This document shows positions 34,960 through 44,200 of a stretch of 64,000 nt of DNA, piece by piece. The DNA lies in NCBI RefSeq assembly GCF_014641595.1, contig NZ_BMIA01000001.1:2294426-2358425 (forward strand). The letters are read 5' to 3'. Every line of letters begins with the position of its first letter. Within the stretch, counting starts at the first letter, position 1. The stretch is from Dyadobacter endophyticus (GTDB lineage: Bacteria; Bacteroidota; Bacteroidia; Cytophagales; Spirosomataceae). The notes beneath the pieces were generated by a model. It made no database searches, was not told the origin of the DNA, and saw only the letters and a list, made by a program, of their open reading frames with translations. The translations under genes and the position numbers were made by a program.

Positions 34960-37473
34960 ATGACCCGCTTACTGCTGTTCCTGACTATTTTCCTACAAAC
35001 TATGACTTCCAATGCCCAATTGGTCGGCCCTTCGCCGTTGCGATGGAAAAGCCTTCCACCGCTTCCTGACGATGTTGGGTTTGCGGGTGCTTATGCCGGC
35101 GTCAGTAACGACGCGCTGATCGTCGCGGGCGGTGCCAACTTCCCGGGCAACGCCGGACCGTGGGGTACTGCGCCCAAAACCTGGTATGACGATATTTTTG
35201 TGCTGGAAAATCCGTCGGGAACCTGGAAGAACGCGGGTAAATTGCCCCAGGCAATGGGATACGGCATTTCGCTCACAACCCCGGAAGGTATTTTCTGCCT
35301 CGGAGGCGCCGATGGTACACAGCATTACAAGCAGGCATTTTATCTGAATTGGAAGGACGGCCGGATTACCACGACGCTACTCCCGGCGCCACCGGTTCCC
35401 CTTGCCTATGCGTCCGGCGCGGTGCTCGGCGACAAAATATATGTGGCAGGGGGCACCACCGCCCCGTCCGACACCCATGCATTGAACCGTTTCTGGGAAT
35501 TTGATTTACACAAAAAACAATGGCACGAACTGCCTCGAATCCCTGGCAATGGCCGCATGCTGGCCGTTGCGGGTGCACAGGATGGCCGTTTTTTCCTGTT
35601 CAGCGGCGTAGAGTTGCACCATCATGCCGGTGTCGCCCGGCGCACCTATTTGAAAGAATGCCTTGCCTATAATCCTGCCTCGAAAAGCTGGAAACGCATT
35701 GCCGACCTGCCGAACGCCGTGGCTGCCGCACCTTCCCCCGCATATGCGGCCGGGCAGTCGCACCTGCTTGTAGTGGGAGGCGATGATGGTGCCAATGCCC
35801 AACGGGTAATGGAGCTCAAAGAGAACCATCCCGGTTTTCGCAACGAAATCATGGCCTACCACAGCATTACCGACACATGGGCATCGCTGGGGACATTTTC
35901 GGAAGGTAAGGGAGCGGTTACTACGCCGCTTGTGACGTGGAACGGGCAACCGGTGATCCCCTCGGGCGAGGTGCAGCCGGGCATCCGCACGCCGCGCGTG
36001 GTGGCGGGCAGTCCGGTAGTAAGTACCGGCACATTCAATGGGATCGACTGGGGCGTGGTGTCGGTTTACTTTTTGCTGGTACTGGGCATTAGCATTTACG
36101 TTTCGCGCAAGATGAGCGCCAGCACAGACGATTTCTTCCTCGGCGGCCAGAACATTCCCTGGTGGGCGGCCGGACTGAGCATTTTCGGGAGCAAACTCAG
36201 CGCCCTTACATTCATCGCCATCCCCGCGAAAACCTACGCTACCGACTGGGTCTACATCTTTGCCAACGCGATGATCATCGTCGTGGCACCGATCGTGATC
36301 TGGTTCTTCCTGCCCTATTTCCGCAAACTGAAAATCACCAGCGTCTACGAATACCTCGCTTTCCGGTTCAATAAAACCGTCAAACTGGTGGGCAGCTTCA
36401 CATTTGTTGTTTTTCAGGTAGGAAGACTGGGGATCGTGATTTACCTCCCTGCATTGGTACTAAGCACGGTCACCGGGATGAACCTCATGCTATGCATCAC
36501 CCTCACCAGCCTTATTACGACCGCCTACACCATTTCGGGTGGGATCGAAGCCGTGGTCTGGACGGAAGTAATGCAAGTCGGGGTATTGCTCGGCGGGGCG
36601 TTTATCAGCCTATTTTTTATTGCAAATGCCTCAGGAGGCTTTGAATCACTATTTACACAAGCGGGTGACGCCGGCAAATTCCACATGGTGAATAGCGGCT
36701 GGGCTATCACCGAGCCGGTGCTTTGGGTAGTTTTGGTGGGTAATTTTTTAACACAAATCGTCACTTACACTTCCGATCAGGTGGTGGTGCAACGCTACCT
36801 CACCACTCCTACGGAAGCCGAAGCCCGCCGTTCGATCTGGACGAATGCATTTCTCGTCATTCCGGCCACATTGATTTTCTTTCTGGTTGGGACGGCATTG
36901 TGGGTGTATTTCAGGCAGTCACCTCACCTCCTGAACCCGATGGCGCGCACCGACGATATTTTCCCCTGGTTTATCTCCACACAACTACCCGCAGGCCTGC
37001 GCGGATTGGTGATCGCGGGGCTCTTCGCGGCTACGATGTCCACTATCAGTTCCTCGATGAACTCCATTGCCACCGTGGTCACTACCGATTTTTTCCAGCA
37101 TTTTGTGCCAAAATCCACCGATCTGCAACGCTTCCGCTTTGCACGTTACACGACGCTGGTACTAGGCGCCGCCGGGATCGGAATTGCCGTTTGGCTGGTT
37201 TTTATAGAAAACAACAGCATTTGGGACCAGTACCTGAAACTGATCGGGATATTCGGCGGCTGCCTGGCAGGGATGTTCGTGGCGGGGATATTTGTTCCTT
37301 CCATTAACAGCACCGGTATTCTCGCCGGGTTTTTCATAAGCGCGGTGCTGTTGTATTTTGTGCAGGCGAATGGCTGGGTACATTTCTTCCTGTACCCTGG
37401 CGTCGGGATTTTTGGTTGTGTGATATTTGGCTGGCTCATCAGTAAGGCGGTTCCCCAGCCCCGGCCTTCCTGA
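34960..37473 (+). CDS. N-acetylneuraminate epimerase (kelch) fused to a sodium:solute symporter
   Basis: 837 residues with two domains. After a signal peptide (cleavage near SNAQ), residues about 25-345 form a kelch propeller (LIVAGGANFPG; GIFCLGGADG; KIYVAGGTTAP; HLLVVGGDDGAN) like NanM, which interconverts the anomers of sialic acid outside the cytoplasm. From about residue 367 a complete SSS-type transporter follows, with about 13 membrane helices (WWAAGLSIFGSKLSALTFIAIPA; TMSTISSSMNSIATVVTTDFF). The fusion would place the mutarotase at the mouth of the carrier. It completes the sialidase-lyase-uptake set of the operon. Confidence 0.9.
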   Translation: MTRLLLFLTIFLQTMTSNAQLVGPSPLRWKSLPPLPDDVGFAGAYAGVSNDALIVAGGANFPGNAGPWGTAPKTWYDDIFVLENPSGTWKNAGKLPQAMGYGISLTTPEGIFCLGGADGTQHYKQAFYLNWKDGRITTTLLPAPPVPLAYASGAVLGDKIYVAGGTTAPSDTHALNRFWEFDLHKKQWHELPRIPGNGRMLAVAGAQDGRFFLFSGVELHHHAGVARRTYLKECLAYNPASKSWKRIADLPNAVAAAPSPAYAAGQSHLLVVGGDDGANAQRVMELKENHPGFRNEIMAYHSITDTWASLGTFSEGKGAVTTPLVTWNGQPVIPSGEVQPGIRTPRVVAGSPVVSTGTFNGIDWGVVSVYFLLVLGISIYVSRKMSASTDDFFLGGQNIPWWAAGLSIFGSKLSALTFIAIPAKTYATDWVYIFANAMIIVVAPIVIWFFLPYFRKLKITSVYEYLAFRFNKTVKLVGSFTFVVFQVGRLGIVIYLPALVLSTVTGMNLMLCITLTSLITTAYTISGGIEAVVWTEVMQVGVLLGGAFISLFFIANASGGFESLFTQAGDAGKFHMVNSGWAITEPVLWVVLVGNFLTQIVTYTSDQVVVQRYLTTPTEAEARRSIWTNAFLVIPATLIFFLVGTALWVYFRQSPHLLNPMARTDDIFPWFISTQLPAGLRGLVIAGLFAATMSTISSSMNSIATVVTTDFFQHFVPKSTDLQRFRFARYTTLVLGAAGIGIAVWLVFIENNSIWDQYLKLIGIFGGCLAGMFVAGIFVPSINSTGILAGFFISAVLLYFVQANGWVHFFLYPGVGIFGCVIFGWLISKAVPQPRPS

Positions 37474-37483
37474 CCATTAAATG

Positions 37484-38926
37484 CTATACCCGTGGCATTT
37501 TATAGCCGTTGTGGTACTCGTTACCGATCAGCTTGTTGGCCGCCGCATTGTCGAACTCCCCTTTTTGGGCATCCCAACGAAGCGTACTCCCCGTTCGATA
37601 AGCGATATTACCCATTTGAGAAAGGATCGCGACCTCCGCGCCTACGTGTATGGGTGCATGCAGGTCGTCCATACGCCGCGAGCGGATCACTTCCACGAAG
37701 TTTTTGGCATGTTCATCAAGGCCATTGTCCGACGAAGCCTGGAACGGAACGGCTTCCATCCGTTTTTCGTACGGCACGACTTCCCAACCACGCCTGTCGA
37801 CAATTAGCGTGCCGTTCTCACCCAGGAATGCGACGCCGTGCTCGCGGTTGTAAATGCCCGCGCCATAGCCGATCACGTGTTCCCATTGTATATTAAAACC
37901 TTCGTATTCAAAGAGCGTCGTAAGCGTATCGGGCGTTTCCGCGCCGGGGTTACGCAGCATTGCGCCGCTGGCGCTCACACGTTTCGGCGCGGCGGCGGCC
38001 GGCGATCCGGCGGCCGGCGATCCGGCGGCCGGCGATCCGGCGGCCGGCGATCCGGCAGTCTTCATACCCAGCAATGCATAGTCGAGCAAATGCACGCCCC
38101 AATCGGTCATAATACCACCTGCATAATCCCAAAACCAACGGAACGAGCCGTGGAAACGGTTGGGGTTGAATGGCCGTTTGATAGCCGGTCCCAGCCACAT
38201 ATCATAATCCACGCCGGCCGGGGCTGTACCGTCTGGCTGTTTTAGGATTGGATTACCATAATTAAAATATCCCCAAACTTTCACCAACCCTATTTTCCCG
38301 AGTTTTCCCGAATGCACAAAATCGACCGCATCGCGGAAATGTTTCTGGCTGCGTTGCCATTGCCCCACCTGCACCACGCGCTTGTACCGCTCCTGAGCCG
38401 CCACCATCGCCCGGCATTCGGCAATGGAGTTGCCGATGGGCTTTTCTACATACACATCCTTGCCCGCTTCGCACGCCTCGGCCATCATCAAGCAGTGCCA
38501 GTGGTCGGGCGTGCCGATCACCACCGCGTCTATATCTTTGTTTTCCAAAATCCTCCGGTAATCGCCATAAGTTTTCACCTGAATTCCTTTCGAGGCAAAC
38601 TCGGCAGCCCGTTTGTCCAGCACATTGCGGTCGGCGTCGCAGAGCGCAACGCATTCCACACCCGGATTTCGGATCACCGCATTGATGTCCGCCCACCCCA
38701 TACTGTTGATACCGATCGCCGCAACACGGATCTTGTCGGCGGCCGGCGATCCGGCGGCCGGCGATCCGGCGGCCAGCGATCCGGCGGCCAGCGATCCGGC
38801 GGCCGGCGATCCGGCGGCTGATCGGACAGAACCGGCCTGCGCGAAGTCGGTGATCATGGGTAAAATGCCCGCTCCACCAGCCAGGGCGGTCGCAGTATGG
38901 ATGAATTTTCTTCTGGAAATAGTCAT
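37484..38926 (-). CDS. Tat-exported Gfo/Idh/MocA family oxidoreductase with two in-frame repeat arrays
   Basis: 480 residues. The N-terminus has a twin-arginine signal (ISRRKFIHTATALAGG). A low-complexity linker of AAGSP units follows (about 38-66), then the Rossmann fold (IRVAAIGINSMGWADI) and the family motifs GTPDHWHCLM and YVEKPIGNS. A second AAGSP array interrupts the C-terminal domain (about 292-311), just after LLDYALLGMKTAG. Proteins of this type use tightly bound NAD(P) on sugars or, in GH109, cleave glycosides; the activity here is open. It is convergent with the sialic acid operon (gap 10 bases), so it need not belong to it. Confidence 0.9.
   Translation of the reverse strand: MTISRRKFIHTATALAGGAGILPMITDFAQAGSVRSAAGSPAAGSLAAGSLAAGSPAAGSPAADKIRVAAIGINSMGWADINAVIRNPGVECVALCDADRNVLDKRAAEFASKGIQVKTYGDYRRILENKDIDAVVIGTPDHWHCLMMAEACEAGKDVYVEKPIGNSIAECRAMVAAQERYKRVVQVGQWQRSQKHFRDAVDFVHSGKLGKIGLVKVWGYFNYGNPILKQPDGTAPAGVDYDMWLGPAIKRPFNPNRFHGSFRWFWDYAGGIMTDWGVHLLDYALLGMKTAGSPAAGSPAAGSPAAGSPAAAAPKRVSASGAMLRNPGAETPDTLTTLFEYEGFNIQWEHVIGYGAGIYNREHGVAFLGENGTLIVDRRGWEVVPYEKRMEAVPFQASSDNGLDEHAKNFVEVIRSRRMDDLHAPIHVGAEVAILSQMGNIAYRTGSTLRWDAQKGEFDNAAANKLIGNEYHNGYKMPRV
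37994..38053. repeat. Four tandem copies of a 15-bp unit inside the oxidoreductase gene
   Basis: The unit GGCGGCCGGCGATCC is repeated four times exactly and encodes AAGSP in the minus-strand gene. Because it is 15 bp long, copy-number change keeps the frame. The same unit occurs again at 38738-38812. Confidence 0.95.
38738..38812. repeat. Five tandem copies of the same 15-bp unit near the gene start
   Basis: Five copies of GGCGGCCGGCGATCC; the third and fourth carry one change (GCCAGC), giving AAGSL instead of AAGSP. The array encodes the linker between the Tat signal and the Rossmann domain. Confidence 0.95.
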
Positions 38927-39268
38927 GACAAACCAAGATGATGATTAGCGGAAAACAAAGCAGGTTTTGGCAGACTTTTACCGCTGTTTTTACACAAACA
39001 ATTCTTGCAATATTTCAAATGTCAGTTTGACAAATGTTGTCATATAATTTGGTATTGCCGGGAAAAAGTATGGCTTTCCCTATAAAATTCCCGAATGACA
39101 ACGTTCCCGGCAACGTCTGCGTAAAAAAATCGGGCGATTACATTGGTCACGATCAAAAATGGGTTCAAATTAAGTCCGGGCAACAATGCAAGCATTTGCC
39201 ACTTATGGGAAAAATACAATTTCAAAACATTGACCCGACACCCATTTAACCACATTCAGTAACTGCAC
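38927..39268. other. Divergent intergenic region with a TGACAA palindrome
   Basis: 342 bases between the oxidoreductase and the second ECF sigma gene. It should contain both promoters. TGACAA-ATG-TTGTCA (39028-39042) is a perfect inverted repeat next to TATAATTTG, a near match to the -7 box. A 71-residue frame at 39034-39249 shows no protein-like features, and I do not call it. Confidence 0.55.
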
Positions 39269-39817
39269 ATGAACGTTAAATCTCTACCGGACCAACACCT
39301 CGTCGAAGCCCTGCGGGACGACGACAGCCTGGCATTCCGGGAGATTTACCAACGTTACTGGAAAAAAATGTACCTGCTCGCGCTCCGCAAGATCGACGAC
39401 CGTGAGGCCGTCGAAAGCATCGTCCAGGACGTGTTCCTCCGGTTGTGGGAACGCCGCAGCCTTTTGCAGATCGACAACCTGGAAGCCTATCTCGTCACGT
39501 CGGTCAAATACACGTGTATCAATCATTTCAAATCGGCGATGGTACACGAAAAATACCTCGCCCACGCATTTGTCGGGTATTCCGACTCGATTTCTACCAC
39601 TGAAGATCAGCTGAACGTGAGCGAACTGATGAGCAGCATCGAAGCGCGCCTGAGTCATTTCCCCGAAAAAGCCCAGACCATTTTCCGCCTTCACCGCCTC
39701 GAAAACCGTTCTACCAAAGAAATAGCCACCCAAATCCAAATGCCCCAGCGAACGGTAGAGCATCATCTCAGCCTAGTGGTAAAGGCGCTGCGTTCCTATT
39801 TGAAAGATTATCTTTAA
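39269..39817 (+). CDS. ECF-family RNA polymerase sigma factor (pectin PUL)
   Basis: 182 residues. Region 2 is visible at FREIYQRYWKKMYLLALRKI and SIVQDVFLRLWERRSLLQ; region 4 ends the protein with a helix-turn-helix at STKEIATQIQMPQRTVEHHL (about 150-170). It starts a sigma/FecR/STN-SusC/SusD set on the plus strand, so it should drive transcription of the downstream PUL when its FecR partner (40100-41146) releases it. The stop codon is followed at once by a polypurine/polypyrimidine hairpin. Confidence 0.93.
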   Translation: MNVKSLPDQHLVEALRDDDSLAFREIYQRYWKKMYLLALRKIDDREAVESIVQDVFLRLWERRSLLQIDNLEAYLVTSVKYTCINHFKSAMVHEKYLAHAFVGYSDSISTTEDQLNVSELMSSIEARLSHFPEKAQTIFRLHRLENRSTKEIATQIQMPQRTVEHHLSLVVKALRSYLKDYL

Positions 39818-39819
39818 AA

Positions 39820-39964
39820 GGGAGGAAGGGGAGGAAGGAGGAAAGGGAGGAGGGGATTTCTATCCGATCCAATCCCCTTCCTCCTTCCCCCTTCCTCCTT
39901 CCTCCCTTTCCTCCCCTTCCTCCATCCTCCATCCTCCCTTTCCTCCCCTTCCTCCATCCTCCCC
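39820..39964. repeat. Polypurine tract and facing polypyrimidine array between sigma and FecR genes
   Basis: GGGAGGAAGG-type blocks (39820-39855) are followed by TCCTTCC/CCTCC blocks (39873-39964). GGGGATT (39852-39858) and AATCCCC (39871-39877) form the inner stem of a long imperfect hairpin. The same type of sequence lies at 1891-1942 and 2682-2807, next to the other sigma/FecR pair. Confidence 0.85.
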
Positions 39965-40099
39965 TCATAGCACAAAAGCCAGAACTTTCTACCCCAAAGC
40001 CCGATTTAACATAACTTATCCAACAATTTCTAAAAACTTTTGCGGAACACCGGCCCTGAATTTGACTACTAACTAAAAAGCAAGCAGCCATATCAGGCA

Positions 40100-41146
40100 A
40101 TGAACCGGGAACAATTCGCAGCATTATTGGAGAAATATCAGGACGGCCGGTGCACCGAGCAGGAGAAGCTACTGGTGGAGCATTGGTTTGCATTGCTTGA
40201 AAACGAAAATGCCGGTGAAGTTTCCGAAAGTGATCTGGAAGGTACCAGCGAGCGAATGTGGGCGGAAATGCAGGAAAAGACTTTCCTCCCCGACCTCCAT
40301 GAGAGAAATGGCAACAGCCCCTTTCGATCCATCTATCTCCGATGGGCCACCATGGCCGCCTCCCTGCTCCTGATCGGCTGGTTTTTCACGGGAAGGGTTC
40401 GCGACCGCCATGTGCCGCTAACTGCCTATGCCTGGGAAGAAAAGCGTAACGACGGCACCAACATCCTGCCTGTGATGCTGGAAGACAGCAGCGTGGTGGA
40501 ACTCCGCCCCGGAAGCTCACTGCGCTATCCGAGCCGTTTCGAGGGAGGAAAAAGAGAGGTGGTGTTGAAGGGAAACGGCTTTTTCAGTATTCGTAAAAAC
40601 CCTAAAAAGCCCTTTTACGTGCATTCGGGAGGCGTTACCACGAGAGTGTTGGGCACGAGCTTCCACGTGAGCACGGCGCCCGACGGGCAGCAAACAAAGG
40701 TGGAAGTCGTAACAGGACTTGTGTCGGTTTACAGCGAAAAAACGGGCGAAGATGCCGTGGATATGCTGGTAAGCCCCAACCATACCGCCACATTCAACCG
40801 CAACTCGGGCAAATTCTCGGCGGGATTGGCCGACCGACCACGCATGCTCAACGCGGGCATATCGTTCCAATTCAACAATGCACCGTTATCGCTGGTTGCG
40901 CAACATATGCGTGACGCGTGGGGTGTGGATGTGGAGGCCGAAAACAGCCAGATTATGAATTGCCCGCTGACGGCCGACCTGAGTGGACAGCCCCTTTTTA
41001 CACAGCTGGATATCATTTGCGCAGCACTAGGCGCAAAATACAAAGTCCGCGGCTCGGCTATCCGTATTTCGGGCCCCGGTTGCAAAATACGCAGTACCCA
41101 CGCTTTTCGAACTCGTAAACCCAACCATTCCCATATGCAGACATAG
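40100..41146 (+). CDS. FecR family anti-sigma factor (pectin PUL)
   Basis: 348 residues. A short cytoplasmic part (FAALLEKYQDGRCTEQEK at the start) leads to one membrane helix (about 80-97, WATMAASLLLIGWFF). The periplasmic FecR domain (about 125-215) carries LEDSSVVELRPGSSLRYPS and RVLGTSFHVS, and a C-terminal DUF4974 domain ends in KYKVRGSAIRISGPGC. It should hold the sigma factor encoded at 39269-39817 until the STN receptor downstream signals. The 282-base gap from the sigma gene holds the polypurine hairpin. Confidence 0.93.
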   Translation: MNREQFAALLEKYQDGRCTEQEKLLVEHWFALLENENAGEVSESDLEGTSERMWAEMQEKTFLPDLHERNGNSPFRSIYLRWATMAASLLLIGWFFTGRVRDRHVPLTAYAWEEKRNDGTNILPVMLEDSSVVELRPGSSLRYPSRFEGGKREVVLKGNGFFSIRKNPKKPFYVHSGGVTTRVLGTSFHVSTAPDGQQTKVEVVTGLVSVYSEKTGEDAVDMLVSPNHTATFNRNSGKFSAGLADRPRMLNAGISFQFNNAPLSLVAQHMRDAWGVDVEAENSQIMNCPLTADLSGQPLFTQLDIICAALGAKYKVRGSAIRISGPGCKIRSTHAFRTRKPNHSHMQT

Positions 41147-41277
41147 CCGCAAACGAAAACGCTGGCCATGCAGCGAACATGGGCCAGCGCCAGCAAATCC
41201 TGTGAGGCCGACAGCGAATCGCGCCTTTTCGGGAGCTTCATTTTATCAAATCTCCATTCAATAAAACATTTAAAGGT

Positions 41278-44200
41278 ATGAAAAAAACAGAACCTTTACT
41301 TTTAAGGCTTTCCAATTACCGGGGTATGAATATGCCGCGCAAGTTACTGCTATGGGCCGTAACGGTGACGCTGCTGGCCTGCCAGACGGTACTGGCGGGC
41401 GGTCAGCAGGAAGTAATGTCCCGGCTCGTTACGCTGAAATTCCAGAACCAGCGGTTCGAAAAAGTCATCAGCAGCATTGAAAGACAAACCAAAGCCAGGA
41501 TCGTTTATAGTTCTGAGCGTGTGAATGTGGCCAGGAATGTGAGTGTGGAAGTAAACAAAAAACGTCTCGACGCGGTTTTGGACGAACTTCTTTCGCCACT
41601 GAACCTTACTTATCGCGTGGTAGGCGGGCAGATCGTGCTCGAAAGCCTGGCGCGTGACGAATCGATGGCGCCAGCTAAGACCCAGGCGGCGGACCGGACC
41701 ATTTCCGGCGTGCTCACCGACGAAAAGAATGCAGTGCTCCCTGGCGTAAGCGTGATCCTGAAAGGTACCAACCGCGGTACTACCACAGACGGCCAGGGCA
41801 AGTTCAGTCTGCTCGTTCCGGACGATGCGGGCGCTGTCATGACCTTCTCATTTGTGGGTTACCAAAGTCAGGATGTTGCATTGGGCGCACAAACGATCTT
41901 CAATATTTCGCTGAAACCCGATGTAAGTGCGCTGGAAGAAGTAGTCGTGATCGGCTACGGCGCCGTGCGCAAACGTGACCTGACCGGCTCGGTGGTACAA
42001 CTTAAAAGCGAGCAATTGAAACAAGTGCCTTCCAACAACGTCCTCGACGCCGTGCAGGGTAAGATCGCGGGGGCGGACATTACGCGCAGCAGCGGTCAGG
42101 CGGGAGCGGGCGTGAACATTACGATCCGTGGTAACCGTTCGATAGGTGGAAATAACTCGCCGCTCATCATCGTTGACGGGGTTCAATATGGTGACTTGGC
42201 GGATATCAACTCCAACGACATCGAATCGATGGAGGTTTTGAAGGACGCGTCGTCTATCGCTATCTACGGTTCGCGAGGTGCCAACGGCGTTATTTTGATC
42301 ACAACCAAAAAAGGGAAAAGCGGCCGCCCCGATATTTCCTTCAATTCCTACGCGGGCGTTTCGCAGGTGACGATGTACCCGCGTGCGATGGATATCAACG
42401 AGTTCCGTGATTTCAAACGCGAAGCGTGGCGTGCAGCGGGCGTCTGGAACACCGCCGCCGACGATCCGACGATTTTTACCAATGTGGCCGAATATGATGC
42501 ATTGCAAAAAGGTACCTGGACCGATTACCAGAAAGAACTCATCCATCCCGGGTTCCAGCAGAATTACCAGCTCGGCTTCCGCGGCGGTTCTGAAAAGCTG
42601 AAATCCTATGTTTCGGTTGATTATTTCAATGAAAAAGGAATCTTGAAACTCGACGAAATGAACCGCTACACGGCGCGCTTGAATGTCGATTACACGCTGA
42701 CGGACTGGATGAAGATCGGTTTGCAAAGCCAGCTGACGTACTACAACCAGAGCGTCCGCCGCGATCCTTTGAACCAGGCCAACAAGATCAGTCCGCTGGG
42801 CTCACTGTACGATGAGAACGGCAATTTTAACTTTATTATGCTCGACGGGCAGACGGCCAACCCGCTCTCCGACGAGCAGCCTGGCGTTTTCAACAACAAT
42901 ATCCTGACAACCCGCACACTAACGAACGGCTACGTCGAAATCACGCCATTGAAGGGCCTCACGTTCCGCAGTACCCTGGGTGCGAACCTTTCCAGCTCGC
43001 GCAACGGCGCCTATTCTTCGCCCAAATCCATCGACCGCTCGCTGACCGGAAAGTCTCTGGCTACCTACAACGTGTCCAACGGCCGGACGATCAACTGGGA
43101 GAACGTGGTGACCTACCAAAAGGCTTTCGAACAGCACAATTTTACATTTACAGGTATTGGTAGCTCCCTGGCGACCGTTTCGGACAATGCGCAGGCATCC
43201 GGGGTCAACCAATTGATTCCCTCGCAGCTGTTTTACTCGCTCGGTAGTGCTACGGAAGAGATCAAGATCAATTCTGCCTATGCTAAAAACAACCTCGTGT
43301 CCTTCGCAGCACGTGTGAATTACGGTTTCAAAGACCGCTATTTGCTCACGCTGACGGCGCGGAAAGATGGTTCCTCCAAACTCGCACCGGGCAACAAATG
43401 GACGTTTTTCCCCTCGGCTGCATTCGCCTGGCGGATCATCGATGAGGGTTTTATGAAGAATTTCAAAAAGCTCAGCGACCTAAAACTGCGCCTGAGCTAC
43501 GGAATTGCGGGGAACGACCCATCGGGGCCGTATGCGACGCAAACCACGCTGACCCGCATTGCATTCGGCTTTGACGAAGTGGCCTATCCGGCTTACACTT
43601 TCTCCCGAAATGTCGGGAATGCGGCTTTGGGCTGGGAGCTTTCGGCTACGCAAAACCTGGGGCTCGATTTCGGATTATTCGATGGCCGCATCAACGGTTC
43701 GGTCGACTACTACGACACCCGGACTTCCGACTTGCTCCTCGACCGCGGCTTGCCTCCTACTACCGGCGTAACGACCGTGAAGCAGAACATCGGGAAAACC
43801 CGCAACCGGGGTATTGAGGTAGTACTGGGAAGCACCAACATCCGCACCGCCGATTTCACCTGGAATTCAAGCCTCACATTCACTAAAAACAAAGAGGAGA
43901 TCACGGAACTCGTAACCCAGGGCAACGACATCGGCAACGGCTGGTTCATCGGCAGCCCTATCAGCGTATTCTACGATTACGAGAAACTGGGTATCTGGCA
44001 AACTTCGGAAGCGGAAGCGGCCAAGGCGATGTCGCCCACGCAGCTGCCTGGTGAAATTAAAGTGAAAGATCAAAATGGCGACGGCAAGATCGACGCCGTA
44101 AACGACCGCGTGATCCTCGGCACACCGCGCCCGAAATGGAGCGGGGGATTGGACAACACGATCAAATTCAAAGGTTTTGATTTAAATGTAATGATTTACG

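Noticed and set aside
37838..38245. Open frames on the other strand and frame across the 15-bp arrays
   Set aside because: A repeat with no stop in any frame keeps all frames open; only the Tat-signal oxidoreductase frame has family motifs.
37994..38812. Could the two 15-bp arrays be a CRISPR?
   Set aside because: There are no unique spacers; the units are directly tandem and in frame.
39034..39249. A 71-residue plus-strand frame in the gap before the second sigma gene
   Set aside because: No signal peptide, domain or start context; the opposite strand has a frame of similar length, as expected by chance.
39244..39281. ATTTAAC/GTTAAAT pairing around the second sigma start codon
   Set aside because: Only seven AT-rich base pairs with the start codon in the loop; not comparable with the 11-bp hairpin of the first sigma gene.
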